From contig NZ_NSKH01000023.1 in NCBI RefSeq assembly GCF_003144095.1, forward strand, positions 62,001-126,000: a stretch of DNA of 64,000 nucleotides. The letters are read 5' to 3'. This DNA comes from Streptomyces sp. ICBB 8177. Lineage in GTDB: Bacteria; Actinomycetota; Actinomycetes; Streptomycetales; Streptomycetaceae. Position numbers and translations under genes: made by a program. The notes under the pieces are model-generated. The model did not search any database. It was not told the DNA's origin and saw only the letters and a program-made list of their open reading frames with translations. Shown in pieces: positions 46,867 through 56,155 of this stretch. Every line of letters starts with the position of its first letter. Position 1 is the first letter of the stretch.

Positions 46867-48065
46867 GCCGTCACCCCCGCCGCGCCGGCCGGGAGCGACG
46901 CGGCGACCGCCGTGCCCTCGCCAGGCGCCGACTCGACGGTCAGCGTGCCCCCGAGCGCGGCGATCCGCTCCCGCATCCCGTGCAGCCCGAAGCCGCCGCC
47001 CGCGCGCACCGCGTCCGGGTCGAAGCCCACGCCGTCGTCGTAGACGTCCAGCGTCACCTGCCCGTCGAGGAACCCCAGCGTCACCGCGACCCGGCCCGCC
47101 GAGGCGTGCCGGGCGGCGTTGGCCAGCGACTCCTGGGTCAGCCGCAGCAGCGCCACCTCCGCCTCCACCGCCAGCGGGAACGGCTGTCCGTCCACCCGGA
47201 ACGTGGCCAGCTCCCCGTATCCGCCCGTCACCCGGCGCAGGGCCTCCGGCAGCGGCGCGTCCTGGAGCGCGGGCGGGGTGAGGGCGTGCACGAAGCGGCG
47301 CGCCTCGGCGAGGTTGTCGGCGGCGGTGCGTCCGGCCTCGCGGATGTGCTCGCGCGCGGTGCCGGTCGCCGCGCCGGACGGCAGCGCGCTGTCGGCGGCC
47401 CTGGCCAGCAGCACGATGCTGGACAGGCCCTGCGCGAGGGTGTCGTGGATCTCCCGGGCCAGCCGCTGCCGCTCGGCCAGCCGTCCCGCCTCGCGCTGGG
47501 CGGCGGCGAGTTCGTCGCGGGTGGTGACCAGGTCGTCGATGAGCCGCTGCCGGGCCCGGCTCTCCCGGTACAGCGCGGCGTAGCCGTACGCGGTCAGCAC
47601 GGCGACGGCGGCGCCGGCCAGTGGGCCGATGACCTTCGCCGCGGTCAACCCGCCAGGACCGGCCGCCTGCGTGACCACCACCGCGGCGGTCACCGCCGCG
47701 ACGCACGGCAACGACCAGCGCACCGGCACCAGATGCAGGTAGAGGAAGAAGAGCGGGAACGCCAGATAGCCGAAGTCCGGGTCACCGGCCAGCGCCGCCG
47801 CCCACAGCAGCGTGAGCGCCGCCAGCCACACCGCCGTCCCGCCGCGCCCGCGCCGCAGGCCCAGCGCCCCGGCCGGGTAGACCGCCGCGAGCAGCAGCCC
47901 CAAAACCAGCACCCACCGGTCCGCCGCGCCGCCGGCCGCCCGGCCCAGCGCGATCGCCAGCAGCACGTAGAACATGCCATGCAGCGCGGCGCGGGTCAGC
48001 CGCAGCGCACGGGTGTCGTCGGGCACGTGCCCCGGCGGGGCGGCGGTCGGGTCGGGGGCGTTCAC
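46863..48065 (-). CDS. HisKA_3 sensor histidine kinase (DesK/NarX type)
   Basis: 400 residues. About five or six membrane helices lie in residues 25-170 (MFYVLLAIALGRAAGG on). A HisKA_3 dimerisation box, REIHDTLAQGLSSIVLL, has the phosphorylated histidine, and the HATPase_c domain shows LTQESLANAARHA, DVYDDGVGFDP and GGFGLHGMRERI. There is no large extracytoplasmic sensor, so it may sense membrane state or a partner protein. The GTG at 48065 is the best start before the first helix. Coupled to the regulator downstream. Divergent from an ABC transporter operon, a common arrangement for envelope-stress or antibiotic response systems. Confidence 0.87.
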   Translation of the reverse strand: MNAPDPTAAPPGHVPDDTRALRLTRAALHGMFYVLLAIALGRAAGGAADRWVLVLGLLLAAVYPAGALGLRRGRGGTAVWLAALTLLWAAALAGDPDFGYLAFPLFFLYLHLVPVRWSLPCVAAVTAAVVVTQAAGPGGLTAAKVIGPLAGAAVAVLTAYGYAALYRESRARQRLIDDLVTTRDELAAAQREAGRLAERQRLAREIHDTLAQGLSSIVLLARAADSALPSGAATGTAREHIREAGRTAADNLAEARRFVHALTPPALQDAPLPEALRRVTGGYGELATFRVDGQPFPLAVEAEVALLRLTQESLANAARHASAGRVAVTLGFLDGQVTLDVYDDGVGFDPDAVRAGGGFGLHGMRERIAALGGTLTVESAPGEGTAVAASLPAGAAGVTA

Positions 48066-48236
48066 GCTGTACGAGGGTACGGGCGCCGAACCGGCCGAAG
48101 ACGGGCGCCGGCATCGATCGTTCGGTGGATGTCGCCCCGCTCCCAACGGACGACGCGGCGACCGACCGCCTGCCCGACGGCGCCGGGGCTCCGCCCGGGC
48201 AGGCTTGCCGGAGTCCGACTCCCCAGGAGGAACCCG

Positions 48237-49295
48237 GTGTTCGTCGCGCTGCGCGACATCCGCTTCGCCAAGGGCCGCTTCGCGCTCATGGGTGCGGTCG
48301 TCGCCCTCATCACCACTCTCGTCGTCTTCCTCTACGGCCTGACCGGCGGCCTGTCGCGGGCGTCGTCGTCCGCGGTCTCGCACCTGCCGGCCGACCTGAT
48401 CGTCTTCGCCGGACCCGGGAGCGCCGCGCCGCCGGTGTCGTTCAGCGGCAGCACGGTCGCTCCCGGGCAGGCCGCCGCGTGGGCGTCGATGCCCGGCGTC
48501 ACCCGCGCCGAACCGCTCGGCGTGGCCATGACGCGGATCGCCTCGGCCGGCGAGTCCGGCTCGGTGAGCGTCTTCGGCGGCCCGGCGGGCCTGCTGCCGG
48601 CGCTGCGTTCCGGTGCCGCCCCGCACGACGGGCAGGTGGTCCTGAGCGAGCAGGCCGCCGACACGTGTCACGCCCGGGTCGGCGCCATCGTGAGCCTCGG
48701 CGCGCAGCGGCTGACGGTCAGCGGCATCGGCCAGGACCTGTCGTACGCGCACGCCCCGGCGGTCTGGACGACGACGGCGACCTGGGAGCAGGTCAGCGGG
48801 CAGCGGCAGCCGACCGTCCTCGCGGTCGACGGCCACCCCACGGGCACGCCCGTGCCGGGCACCCGGGCGGTCGGCCGGGCCGCCGCGCTCGCCGGGATCG
48901 ACGGCTACGGCGCCGAGCAGGGCAGCCTGCGCCTGATCCAGGCCTTCCTGTTCGCGGTGAGCGCGCTGGTCACCGGGGCGTTCTTCACCGTGTGGACGGT
49001 GCAGCGCGGGCCGGACGTCGCCGTGCTCAAGGCGGTCGGCGCCGGCACCGGCTACCTGGTGCGCGACGCGCTCGGGCAGGCGCTGGCCGTGCTGGCGGCC
49101 GGGGCGCTGGCCGGGGGAGCGGTCGGGGCGGCCGGAGGCGCGCTGGCGTCGTCGGCGGTGCCGTTCGCGGTGGGCGCCGGGACGGTCGCGGTGCCGGTCG
49201 CGGTCATGGTCGTGCTGGGCCTTTCGGGCTCGGCGCTCGCGGTGCGGCGGATCACCGCGGTCGACCCGCTGACGGCGCTGGGAGCGGCGCGATGA
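48237..49295 (+). CDS. FtsX-type ABC transporter permease
   Basis: 352 residues. One helix near the N-terminus (FALMGAVVALITTLVVFLYGLTGG, about 14-37), a large extracytoplasmic MacB-PCD-like region, and three C-terminal helices starting near 240 (IQAFLFAVSALVTGAFFTVWTV). VLKAVGAGTGYLVRDALGQAL is the cytoplasmic coupling loop of FtsX/MacB permeases. The GTG at 48237 has CCAGGAGGAACCCG before it. It pairs with the ATPase gene that follows. Probably extrudes a lipid-like or peptide substrate, or transmits a mechanical signal. Confidence 0.85.
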   Translation: MFVALRDIRFAKGRFALMGAVVALITTLVVFLYGLTGGLSRASSSAVSHLPADLIVFAGPGSAAPPVSFSGSTVAPGQAAAWASMPGVTRAEPLGVAMTRIASAGESGSVSVFGGPAGLLPALRSGAAPHDGQVVLSEQAADTCHARVGAIVSLGAQRLTVSGIGQDLSYAHAPAVWTTTATWEQVSGQRQPTVLAVDGHPTGTPVPGTRAVGRAAALAGIDGYGAEQGSLRLIQAFLFAVSALVTGAFFTVWTVQRGPDVAVLKAVGAGTGYLVRDALGQALAVLAAGALAGGAVGAAGGALASSAVPFAVGAGTVAVPVAVMVVLGLSGSALAVRRITAVDPLTALGAAR

Positions 49296-49357
49296 GACCG
49301 CCACCCGCGCCATCCCCGGCCACGGCCACCAGCCGACAGCGGACCGAAGGACCCCCG

Positions 49358-50053
49358 ATGACCCCCACCGCGCCGACGCCGCCGCTCGTCCTCGACGACG
49401 TCCTGCTCACCTACCCCGACGGCGACCGCCGCCTCACCGCGCTCGACCGGGTCTCGCTCACCGTGCGGGCCGGGGAGTTCACCGCCGTCGCCGGCCCTTC
49501 CGGGTCCGGCAAGTCGAGCCTGCTGGCCGTCGCCGCCACGCTGCTGCGCCCGGACGCCGGACGCGTGATGGTCGCGGGGCGGGAGACGGCCGGGCTGAGC
49601 CCGCGGGCGCTGACCTCGTTGCGGCGCGAGTCGGTCGGCATCGTCTTCCAGCAGTCCAGCCTGCTGCCCTCGCTGACCGCCGTCGAGCAGCTGCTCGCGG
49701 TGGAGCACCTGCGCGGCGGCAGCCCCCGGGCGGCCCGGGCCCGCGCCGGGGAGCTGCTGGAACGCGTCGGCCTCGAGGCGGCCAAGTGGCGCCGCAGACC
49801 GCACCAGTTGTCCGGCGGAGAGCGTCAGCGCGTCAACATCGCCCGCGCGCTCTTCCCCGGCCCCGCCGTCCTGCTGGCCGACGAGCCGACCTCGGCCCTG
49901 GACCACGAACGCGGCGCGCGCGTTATGGACCTGCTGGCCTCGGTGACGCGCGAACACCGCACCGCGACCGTGCTGGTCACCCACGACCGCGCGCTGCTGG
50001 CCCGGGCCGACCGGGTGCTGCTGATGCGCGACGGCGTGCTGGCCGCCGCGTGA
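49358..50053 (+). CDS. ABC transporter ATP-binding protein (LolD/MacB type)
   Basis: 231 residues, single NBD: Walker A GPSGSGKSS, Q-loop VFQQSSLLPSLT, signature LSGGERQRVNIARAL, Walker B VLLADEPTSALD, H-loop VTHD. It fuels the FtsX-type permease encoded just upstream. ATG 49358 follows GAAGGACCCCCG. An alternative in-frame ATG at 49292 overlaps the permease stop (ATGA) and would add a 22-residue Pro/Thr-rich leader, so the true start is open. Confidence 0.87.
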   Translation: MTPTAPTPPLVLDDVLLTYPDGDRRLTALDRVSLTVRAGEFTAVAGPSGSGKSSLLAVAATLLRPDAGRVMVAGRETAGLSPRALTSLRRESVGIVFQQSSLLPSLTAVEQLLAVEHLRGGSPRAARARAGELLERVGLEAAKWRRRPHQLSGGERQRVNIARALFPGPAVLLADEPTSALDHERGARVMDLLASVTREHRTATVLVTHDRALLARADRVLLMRDGVLAAA

Positions 50054-50056
50054 GCG

Positions 50057-50524
50057 TCACTCGTTGTGGGCGTAGAGCTTGAGCACCGGGACGCCCACGG
50101 TGTGCCGGGCACGGGAGGCCCAGTCGCGGTGGAAGAACTCCTCGACCAGGTGCGGCGTGGTCAGCACGATCACCTCGTCGGCGTGCGTCTGCTCCACCAC
50201 CGACTTCAGCAGGTCCAGCGGGTGTTCGCCGACGATCTCGCCGACCGCCTGGGCACCGGTCGCCCGCAGGGCCCTGAGGCTGTGCTCCAGCGAGTGCATC
50301 GCGGGGGCGAGCGCGTTCTCGCCCTCCGGTTCCTCCTCCTCGCGGGCGGCCTCGCGCAGTTCGCCCAGGGCCACGTCGTCCAGGGCGCGCAGCAACCGCT
50401 CCTGGTCGCCGCGCGGCTGCATGAGAACGACGAAGGAGACGGTCTCGCCCGTGTGCAGGGTGGTGACCAGTTGCACGTCAACGGGGGCGAGCGGCTTCTC
50501 GATCATGAGTACGGTCGTGATCAC
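50057..50524 (-). CDS. Universal-stress-protein-like protein
   Basis: 155 residues. The sequence has a Rossmann/HUP-like alternation (QLVTTLHTGETVSFVVLMQP, VEQTHADEVIVLTTPHLVEEFF) with an acidic Glu-rich insert (REEEEPEGEN). It ends with GVPVLKLYAHNE, as in UspA-like proteins. Relatives are sometimes labelled indole-3-glycerol phosphate synthase, which nothing here supports. ATG 50524 follows AGGACGAGATCCGTG-type weak spacing. A 22-base dyad lies about 75 bases upstream. Confidence 0.55.
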   Translation of the reverse strand: MITTVLMIEKPLAPVDVQLVTTLHTGETVSFVVLMQPRGDQERLLRALDDVALGELREAAREEEEPEGENALAPAMHSLEHSLRALRATGAQAVGEIVGEHPLDLLKSVVEQTHADEVIVLTTPHLVEEFFHRDWASRARHTVGVPVLKLYAHNE

Positions 50525-50597
50525 GGATCTCGTCCTTCTTCCTCACGGGCCACTCGGCCCCCACGGAAACCATCCTGCCCCGCATCGGCCGGGGCAA

Positions 50598-50620
50598 CGC
50601 GAGAGAAGCTTTCCCTCGCG
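50598..50620. promoter_or_regulatory. Operator-like dyad upstream of the Usp-like gene
   Basis: CGCGAGAGAA and TTCCCTCGCG form arms with one mismatched pair around a three-base centre. The site is followed by a short AT-rich patch (ACAATAAACG). It may regulate the minus-strand gene at 50524. Confidence 0.35.
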
Positions 50621-50747
50621 ACAATAAACGGAACGAGGCATTCCGGAGTGGTGAAACGAGGAGTGCGGACGGTTGTTCAAGGGGTGGTACGCACGAGTCG
50701 TGACCCGGTACTACGGCGCGAAGCGGGGCCCGGGACGGCCCACGCGA

Positions 50748-51536
50748 CTATCGGCGCTCGCGCACGTAACGGGTGAAGAGGAATCCGTCCTCCTCCAGGA
50801 CACTCGCCGGAGTGAAGCGTTCCGGAACCTCCACCACCGGTCCGTTCATGATCCGCGGCGCCAGGCCCGAGGTGATCAGCGGTGCGATGGTCAGACACAT
50901 CTCGTCCACCACCCCGGCCGCCGCGAACTGACCCAGCAGACGCGGCCCGCCCTCGGCCAGCAGCCGCCGCAGCCCCAGCCCCGCCAGCGCGCGCACCGCC
51001 GCCGCCGGGTCCACGCGGTCGCCCGCCCCCGCGATCACGACCCGGGCACCTGCGGCCTCGGCGGCCCGCATCCGCCCCGGGTCGGCCTCGGCGCCGGTCA
51101 GCAGGACCGTCGGCACCACCGGAGAGGTGAACAGCGGCGCCGAGAAGTCCAGGTCCAGCCCCGCGCTGACCACGGCGATCACCGGCGCCGGGGTCTGCCC
51201 CAGGGCGGCACGGCGTTCCGCGAACGCCTCGCGGGCCTTCGCGGGCCGGTAACCCTCCTGGCGCACCGTCTCCGCGCCGACCACCACCGCGTCCGCGAGC
51301 GCCCGCAGCACCCCGAAGATCCGCATGTCCGCGTCGGAGGACAGCGGCTGCGAGCGGCCGTCGTGCCGGGCCGCGCCGTCCAGCGAGGCGACCATGTTGG
51401 CCCGCATCCACGCCGTCCCCTCCGGCAGCGGAGCCGGGTAGGCGTAGGCGTCGGCGAGCGCGTCGAGGGTGTCGAACGGACCGGCGGGCGTGGCGAACGT
51501 CTCATCGCCTTCCGGCGTGGGGAACAAGCGGCGCAT
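50748..51536 (-). CDS. RibD C-terminal domain (pyrimidine reductase-like) protein
   Basis: 262 residues. The DHFR-like reductase fold of the RibD C-terminal domain is recognisable from RANMVASLDGAARHDGRSQPLSS, DAVVVGAETVRQEGYRP and RRLLAEGGPRLLGQFAAAGVVDEM. It lacks the deaminase half of RibD. Possible roles include reduction of a pyrimidine- or pterin-like substrate; the substrate is unknown. ATG 51536 gives the family length. Divergent from the ZapE-like gene by 37 bases, so the promoters must overlap. Confidence 0.75.
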   Translation of the reverse strand: MRRLFPTPEGDETFATPAGPFDTLDALADAYAYPAPLPEGTAWMRANMVASLDGAARHDGRSQPLSSDADMRIFGVLRALADAVVVGAETVRQEGYRPAKAREAFAERRAALGQTPAPVIAVVSAGLDLDFSAPLFTSPVVPTVLLTGAEADPGRMRAAEAAGARVVIAGAGDRVDPAAAVRALAGLGLRRLLAEGGPRLLGQFAAAGVVDEMCLTIAPLITSGLAPRIMNGPVVEVPERFTPASVLEEDGFLFTRYVRERR

Positions 51537-51573
51537 GGAACGCAGTGTGACACGGCCCGTAGGCTTGGTGACT

Positions 51574-52677
51574 GTGTCATCGACGTCATCGCCCTCGTCC
51601 CCGCGGCCGCGCCCGATAGCCGAAGCGGCGGACGCCGAGCCCGTCTCGCTGTGCGACCGCGAACCGCACGTGCCCGCCGACCGGCTGGTCGCCGAGATGG
51701 TGCCGCCGCCGCGCTTCGACGCCGTACGGTTCGACACCTACCTGCCGGACCCGGGGCAGCCCAGCCAGGCGGAGGCGGTCACCGTGCTGAGCGGCTTCGC
51801 GGCCGGCCTGGGCGGCGGCGCGACGGCCGCGGCGGGCGGCAGGCGCCGGTGGTTCCGCAAGGAGGCGCCCGCGGCGGCTGCCGGGCCCAGCGGGGTCTAC
51901 CTCGACGGCGGCTACGGCGTCGGCAAGACCCACCTGCTGGCCTCGCTGTGGCACGCCGCGCCCGCGCCGCGCGAACAGAAGGCGTTCGGCACGTTCGTGG
52001 AGCTGACCAACCTGGTCGGCGCGCTCGGCTTCCAGCAGGCGGTCACCGCGCTCAGCGGCCACCGGCTGCTGTGCATCGACGAGTTCGAACTCGACGACCC
52101 CGGCGACACCGTGCTGGTCTCCACGCTGCTGGGCAAGCTCGCCGACGCCGGGGTCAAGCTCGCGGCGACCTCCAACACCCTGCCCGGCAAGCTGGGCGAG
52201 GGCCGGTTCGCCGCCGCCGACTTCATGCGGGAGATCCAGGGCCTGTCCGCCCGGTTCCGCTCGCTGCGCATCGACGGCGAGGACTACCGCCACCGCGGCC
52301 TGCCCGAGGCGCCGCCGCCGTACGCCGACGAGGAGGTCACCGAGGCCGCGTACCGCACGCCCGGCGCCTCGCTCGACGACTTCGGGCCGCTGCTGGGGCA
52401 CCTGTCCCGGGTCCACCCCAGCCGCTACGGCGCGCTGTGCGACGGGGTGGACGCGGTCTTCCTGCGCGGTGTGGAACCGGTCGGCGACCAGGCGACCGCG
52501 CTGCGCCTGGTGGTGCTCGCCGACCGGCTCTACGACCGCGAGGTGCCGGTGATGGCGTCGGGCACCGCGTTCGACCGGATCTTCAGCGACGAGATGCTGG
52601 CGGGCGGCTACCGCAAGAAGTACTTCCGCGCCATCTCCCGGCTCACCGCCCTGGCCCGCGACGCCAAGCGGACCTGA
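51574..52677 (+). CDS. zapE: ZapE/AFG1-like ATPase
   Basis: 367 residues. AFG1/ZapE AAA-type ATPase: Walker A GGYGVGKTH (about 113), Walker B LLCIDEFELDD, then AATSNTLPGKLGEGRF, the sensor-1 region. ZapE proteins associate with the division ring in proteobacteria; in streptomycetes the role is untested. The start is GTG 51574 or 51568. No ribosome site is present, and a -10-like TAGGCT at 51560-51565 would place transcription start at about the codon itself, so the mRNA is probably leaderless. The first 20 residues are low-complexity Ser/Pro. Confidence 0.8.
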   Translation: MSSTSSPSSPRPRPIAEAADAEPVSLCDREPHVPADRLVAEMVPPPRFDAVRFDTYLPDPGQPSQAEAVTVLSGFAAGLGGGATAAAGGRRRWFRKEAPAAAAGPSGVYLDGGYGVGKTHLLASLWHAAPAPREQKAFGTFVELTNLVGALGFQQAVTALSGHRLLCIDEFELDDPGDTVLVSTLLGKLADAGVKLAATSNTLPGKLGEGRFAAADFMREIQGLSARFRSLRIDGEDYRHRGLPEAPPPYADEEVTEAAYRTPGASLDDFGPLLGHLSRVHPSRYGALCDGVDAVFLRGVEPVGDQATALRLVVLADRLYDREVPVMASGTAFDRIFSDEMLAGGYRKKYFRAISRLTALARDAKRT

Positions 52678-52730
52678 GCGCTCCGAAGGCCGCCCGAGGC
52701 GGCGGCCCGGCGTCACGCGGCGGCCCGTCG

Positions 52731-54476
52731 TCAGGCCGTCTCGGCGCTGTCGTCGCGCAGCACCGCCGCCGTGCCGGCCGGCAGCAGCAGCTCCCCGCCC
52801 GCGTGGTCCAGCCGGGACGACGCGGCCAGCACCGCCGGGTCGGCCAGCGGCACCTTCCAGGCGGCCCGGCCGAAGTTGACGGCGACGTGCAGGCCGCCCC
52901 CGCGCGTCACCAGCATCCACCGCTCGTCCTCGTCGTACGCGACCTGAGTGAGCGTCAAGTCGGGGTCGGAAAGTGCCGGTTGGGAGGACCGCAGGGCCAG
53001 CAGGGCCGCGTACCACCGGGCCAGTGAGGCGTGCGGCTCGCGGTCCCGCTCGTCCCAGTCCAGGCAGGACCGCAGCCGGGTCGCCGGGTCCTGCGGGTCG
53101 GGCACGTCGGCCTCGGCCCAGCCGTGCTCGGCGAACTCCCGCCGCCGCCCGGTGCGCACCGCCTCCGCCAGCTGCGGATCGGTGTGGTCGGTGAAGAACT
53201 GCCACGGCGTCGAGGCCCCCCACTCCTCGCCCATGAACAGCATCGGGGTGAACGGCGAGGTCAGCACGAGGGCCGCCGTCAGGGCGAGTTGACGCGGCGT
53301 CAGGCGGTCGCCGACCGCCCGGTTGCCGATCTGGTCGTGGGTCTGCGCGTACCCCAGCAGCCGGTGGCCCGGACTCGTGCGCGGCAGCGGGCGTCCGTGG
53401 ACGCGCCCGCGGAACGAGGAGAACGTGCCGTCGTGGAAGAAACCGCCGGTGAGCGTCTTGGCGACCGCCGCCAGCGGGGCCCGCGCGAAGTCCGCGTAGT
53501 AGCCGTGCGCCTCGCCGGTCACCGCGGCGTGCAACGCGTGGTGGAAGTCGTCGCTCCACTGTGCGTGCAGGCCCAGGCCGCCCGCCTCCCGGGGCGCGGT
53601 GGTACGCGGGTCGTTCAGGTCGGACTCGGCGACCAGGAACAGCGGGCGCCCGGTCTCGGCGGCGAGCGCGTCCACGGCCGTCGACAGCTCCTCCAGGAAC
53701 GTCAGCGCGCGGGAGTCGGCCAGCGCGTGTACCGCGTCGAGCCGCAGACCGTCCAGCCGGTACTCGCGCAGCCACGCCAGCGCGCTGCCCAGCAGGAACG
53801 CCCGAACCTCGTCGGAGCCCGGCGCGTCCAGGTTGACCGCCGAGCCCCACGGCGTCCAGTGGCGGTCGGTGAAGTACGGGCCGAAGCGCGGCAGATGGTT
53901 GCCGGACGGGCCCAGGTGGTTGTGCACGACGTCCAGCGCCACACCGAGCCCCAGCCCGTGCGCGGCGTCCACGAACCGCTTCAGGCCCTCGGGCCCGCCG
54001 TACGGCTCGTGGACCGCCCACAGCGAGACGCCCTCGTACCCCCAGCCGTGCGTGCCGGGGAACGGGCAGACCGGCATCAGCTCGACATGGGTGACCCCCA
54101 GCTCGGCCAGATGGCCCAGGCGGCGCGCGGCGGAGTCGAAGGTGCCCTCACGGGTGAAGGTGCCGACGTGCAGCTCGTACAGGACGGCGCCGGGCAGCGG
54201 GCGCCCCCGCCACGGATTCGTCCACGCGAAGCGGGCGTGGTCCACGACCGCGCTGGGGCCGTCCGGGCCGTCCGGCTGCCGTGCCGAGCGCGGATCGGGC
54301 AGCGGCTCGCTCCCGTCCACCCGGAAGGCGTACCGCGTGCCGTCCTCCCACGGCAGGCCCTCGGGCGCCGTCCACCAGCCGGGCCGTGCCGGATCGGGGC
54401 GCATCGGATGGCCGGCTCCGGCGATCTCGACCTCGACGGCCCGCCGGGCGAGCGGCGCCCACACCTCGTACCCCAC
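52731..54476 (-). CDS. treZ: Malto-oligosyltrehalose trehalohydrolase
   Basis: 581 residues, GH13. An N-terminal beta-sandwich (YEVWAPLARRAVEVEI) precedes the barrel with VLYELHVGTFTREGTF, VALDVVHNHLGPSGN, nucleophile Asp in DGLRLDAVHAL, acid/base Glu in LVAESDLND, and the THDQIGNR transition-state motif. It frees trehalose from the trehalosyl end made by TreY. TreY and the debranching enzyme TreX are not in the window. The GTG at 54476 is preceded by GAGGAGGACCGC. Downstream and co-directional with the receptor/NTPase pair, 76 bases away. Confidence 0.92.
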   Translation of the reverse strand: MGYEVWAPLARRAVEVEIAGAGHPMRPDPARPGWWTAPEGLPWEDGTRYAFRVDGSEPLPDPRSARQPDGPDGPSAVVDHARFAWTNPWRGRPLPGAVLYELHVGTFTREGTFDSAARRLGHLAELGVTHVELMPVCPFPGTHGWGYEGVSLWAVHEPYGGPEGLKRFVDAAHGLGLGVALDVVHNHLGPSGNHLPRFGPYFTDRHWTPWGSAVNLDAPGSDEVRAFLLGSALAWLREYRLDGLRLDAVHALADSRALTFLEELSTAVDALAAETGRPLFLVAESDLNDPRTTAPREAGGLGLHAQWSDDFHHALHAAVTGEAHGYYADFARAPLAAVAKTLTGGFFHDGTFSSFRGRVHGRPLPRTSPGHRLLGYAQTHDQIGNRAVGDRLTPRQLALTAALVLTSPFTPMLFMGEEWGASTPWQFFTDHTDPQLAEAVRTGRRREFAEHGWAEADVPDPQDPATRLRSCLDWDERDREPHASLARWYAALLALRSSQPALSDPDLTLTQVAYDEDERWMLVTRGGGLHVAVNFGRAAWKVPLADPAVLAASSRLDHAGGELLLPAGTAAVLRDDSAETA

Positions 54477-54552
54477 GCGGTCCTCCTCGTGACGACTGGC
54501 GCCGCTCCCGGCGCGTATGCCGGACATCTGCCCACGCGCCCGCGCCGGACGC

Positions 54553-56094
54553 CTACGGATGCGCGTTCGGCGGATCACCGTCGCGTGACGACACCGCGAC
54601 CGTATGTACCGAACCGTCCTGGCTCAACTCGACGATCGGTATCGCCTTGTTCCTCGGGCCGCCCCCGGAGTCCAGCGAGATCAGCCCGCTCGCCCCCGAC
54701 ACCGCCCTCGCCCCGTACAGCAGCGTCGTCATCTGGACCACGTCGGCGCCGGTCACCGTGTCCGCGGCGGTGCCTCCGGAGGACGCGTTGCGGATCGCGG
54801 TGACGGCGGTCAGCGTCGCGTCGTACCCCATGATCGCCTGCCCGTCGTCCAGTGCCTCGCGGGGGAACGCGGTGCGGAACTCGCCGCCGGGCTGGAACGG
54901 CGCGATCGCGGTGGCGTCGAAGGACTGCGGGCGCAGCGTCCAGGCGCCCGGGTGGGCGAGTCCGGTGTACAGCAGCCTGATGTCGCCCAGCCGCAGCGCG
55001 TCCTTGACCTGGCCGACCCCGGCGGACTGCCCGACCTGCGAGGCGTCGTCGCCGGAGACCACGGTCAGCGGCTTGTCGGCGCATTGCCGGTGCGACAGCG
55101 GCGCGAGGAAGCGCGGCAGGTCGATGCCCCGGCCGGCGAAGTACACCACGTCGGGCGCGTCCAGGCACACGTTGGCCATCTGCTGGGTGAAGTACGTCGA
55201 GACGTCCGACTTCGACGAGTCGTACGCCATCGGCTGGTCGACCAGCAGTCCGGCCGGATAGCTCTTGCGGAACGAGGTGGCGAGCGTCGAGGTGTACAGG
55301 TCGTCCGACCGGGTGTCCTCGACCAGCAGCACCTTCGCCTTCGGCGCCGTCCTCAGCAGGTACTTCGCCGCCGCGGCCGCCTCGTCGGAGTTGGAGGGCG
55401 CGACGCGCACCAGGCCGGGGATGCCGATCAGGTCGTCGGAGGTGATGACCGAACCGAACGCGGCGAGGTCCTGCCGGGTCAGCTGCTCGATGCTGGAACG
55501 CGTCGCCAGCGTGCTGGTGCCCAGGCCCGCCACCGCGACGACATGGTCGGCGGTGCGGTAGCGGCTGATCTGCGCGAGGGTGTAGTCGCGCTGCGCGGTG
55601 GTGGCGCCGGTGTGCGCGAGCAGCAGCACGATCTGCGGCGAATCGCCTTGCGCGTCGGTGTGATTGGCCTCCCACTGCGCGGTGTAGGCGCCCTCCAGCT
55701 CGTGCCGGATCGAGTCGGTGGTGTTGGTGCTGCCCGGGCCCTGCACCATCGACATCAGGTACACCACCCCGACCCACGGCGCGCCGCCCGGCTTGGCCGC
55801 CGCCGCCCGCACCCGGTCGTTCTCCGTGTGGATCAGGCCGAACAACGAGGCCAGGTCGGGGGAGTACGCGTAGGAGCCGTCCGTCAGCCCCACGCAGGCG
55901 TGGTCCGGGCCCACCTTCGCGACGCCGTCGGCGCACCGCGTGCTCGCCGGACGCACCAGCGAGTAGACGCCGGTGCCCAGCGCGACCAGGGCGACCACCA
56001 GCGCCAGCACTCCCAGCCGCCCCCGCCACCACGGGCGCGGCGGGTCCCAGGTGCCGTCGGAACCGGGGGAACGTGCCGGTGAGCGGGAGAACAC
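54553..56094 (-). CDS. Membrane-anchored periplasmic-binding-protein type 1-like receptor
   Basis: 513 residues. An N-terminal cytoplasmic tail of about 26 residues and one membrane helix (LGVLALVVALVALGTGVYSLV, 27-47), with no lipobox, tether a large extracytoplasmic domain. That domain resembles branched-chain-amino-acid or receptor-type ligand-binding proteins: VVYLMSMVQGPGSTNT, VVAVAGLGTST, LLVEDTRSDDLYTSTLATSF, DVVYFAGRGIDLPRFLAPL, IMGYDATLTAVTAIRNAS. No transporter permease is nearby. The GTG at 56094 has TAGGAGGTCGATC upstream. It follows the P-loop NTPase gene by 61 bases on the same strand. Together they look like a sensing pair: the receptor outside, the ATPase inside. Ligand unknown. 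Confidence 0.7.
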   Translation of the reverse strand: MFSRSPARSPGSDGTWDPPRPWWRGRLGVLALVVALVALGTGVYSLVRPASTRCADGVAKVGPDHACVGLTDGSYAYSPDLASLFGLIHTENDRVRAAAAKPGGAPWVGVVYLMSMVQGPGSTNTTDSIRHELEGAYTAQWEANHTDAQGDSPQIVLLLAHTGATTAQRDYTLAQISRYRTADHVVAVAGLGTSTLATRSSIEQLTRQDLAAFGSVITSDDLIGIPGLVRVAPSNSDEAAAAAKYLLRTAPKAKVLLVEDTRSDDLYTSTLATSFRKSYPAGLLVDQPMAYDSSKSDVSTYFTQQMANVCLDAPDVVYFAGRGIDLPRFLAPLSHRQCADKPLTVVSGDDASQVGQSAGVGQVKDALRLGDIRLLYTGLAHPGAWTLRPQSFDATAIAPFQPGGEFRTAFPREALDDGQAIMGYDATLTAVTAIRNASSGGTAADTVTGADVVQMTTLLYGARAVSGASGLISLDSGGGPRNKAIPIVELSQDGSVHTVAVSSRDGDPPNAHP

Positions 56095-56155
56095 GATCGA
56101 CCTCCTACGGAACGGGACACCGCACGCCGCCACAGCCCGGCGGCGCCACGCGTCC

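Noticed and set aside
50057-50524. Indole-3-glycerol phosphate synthase label for the Usp-like protein
   Set aside because: No TIM-barrel motifs; 155 residues is far too short.
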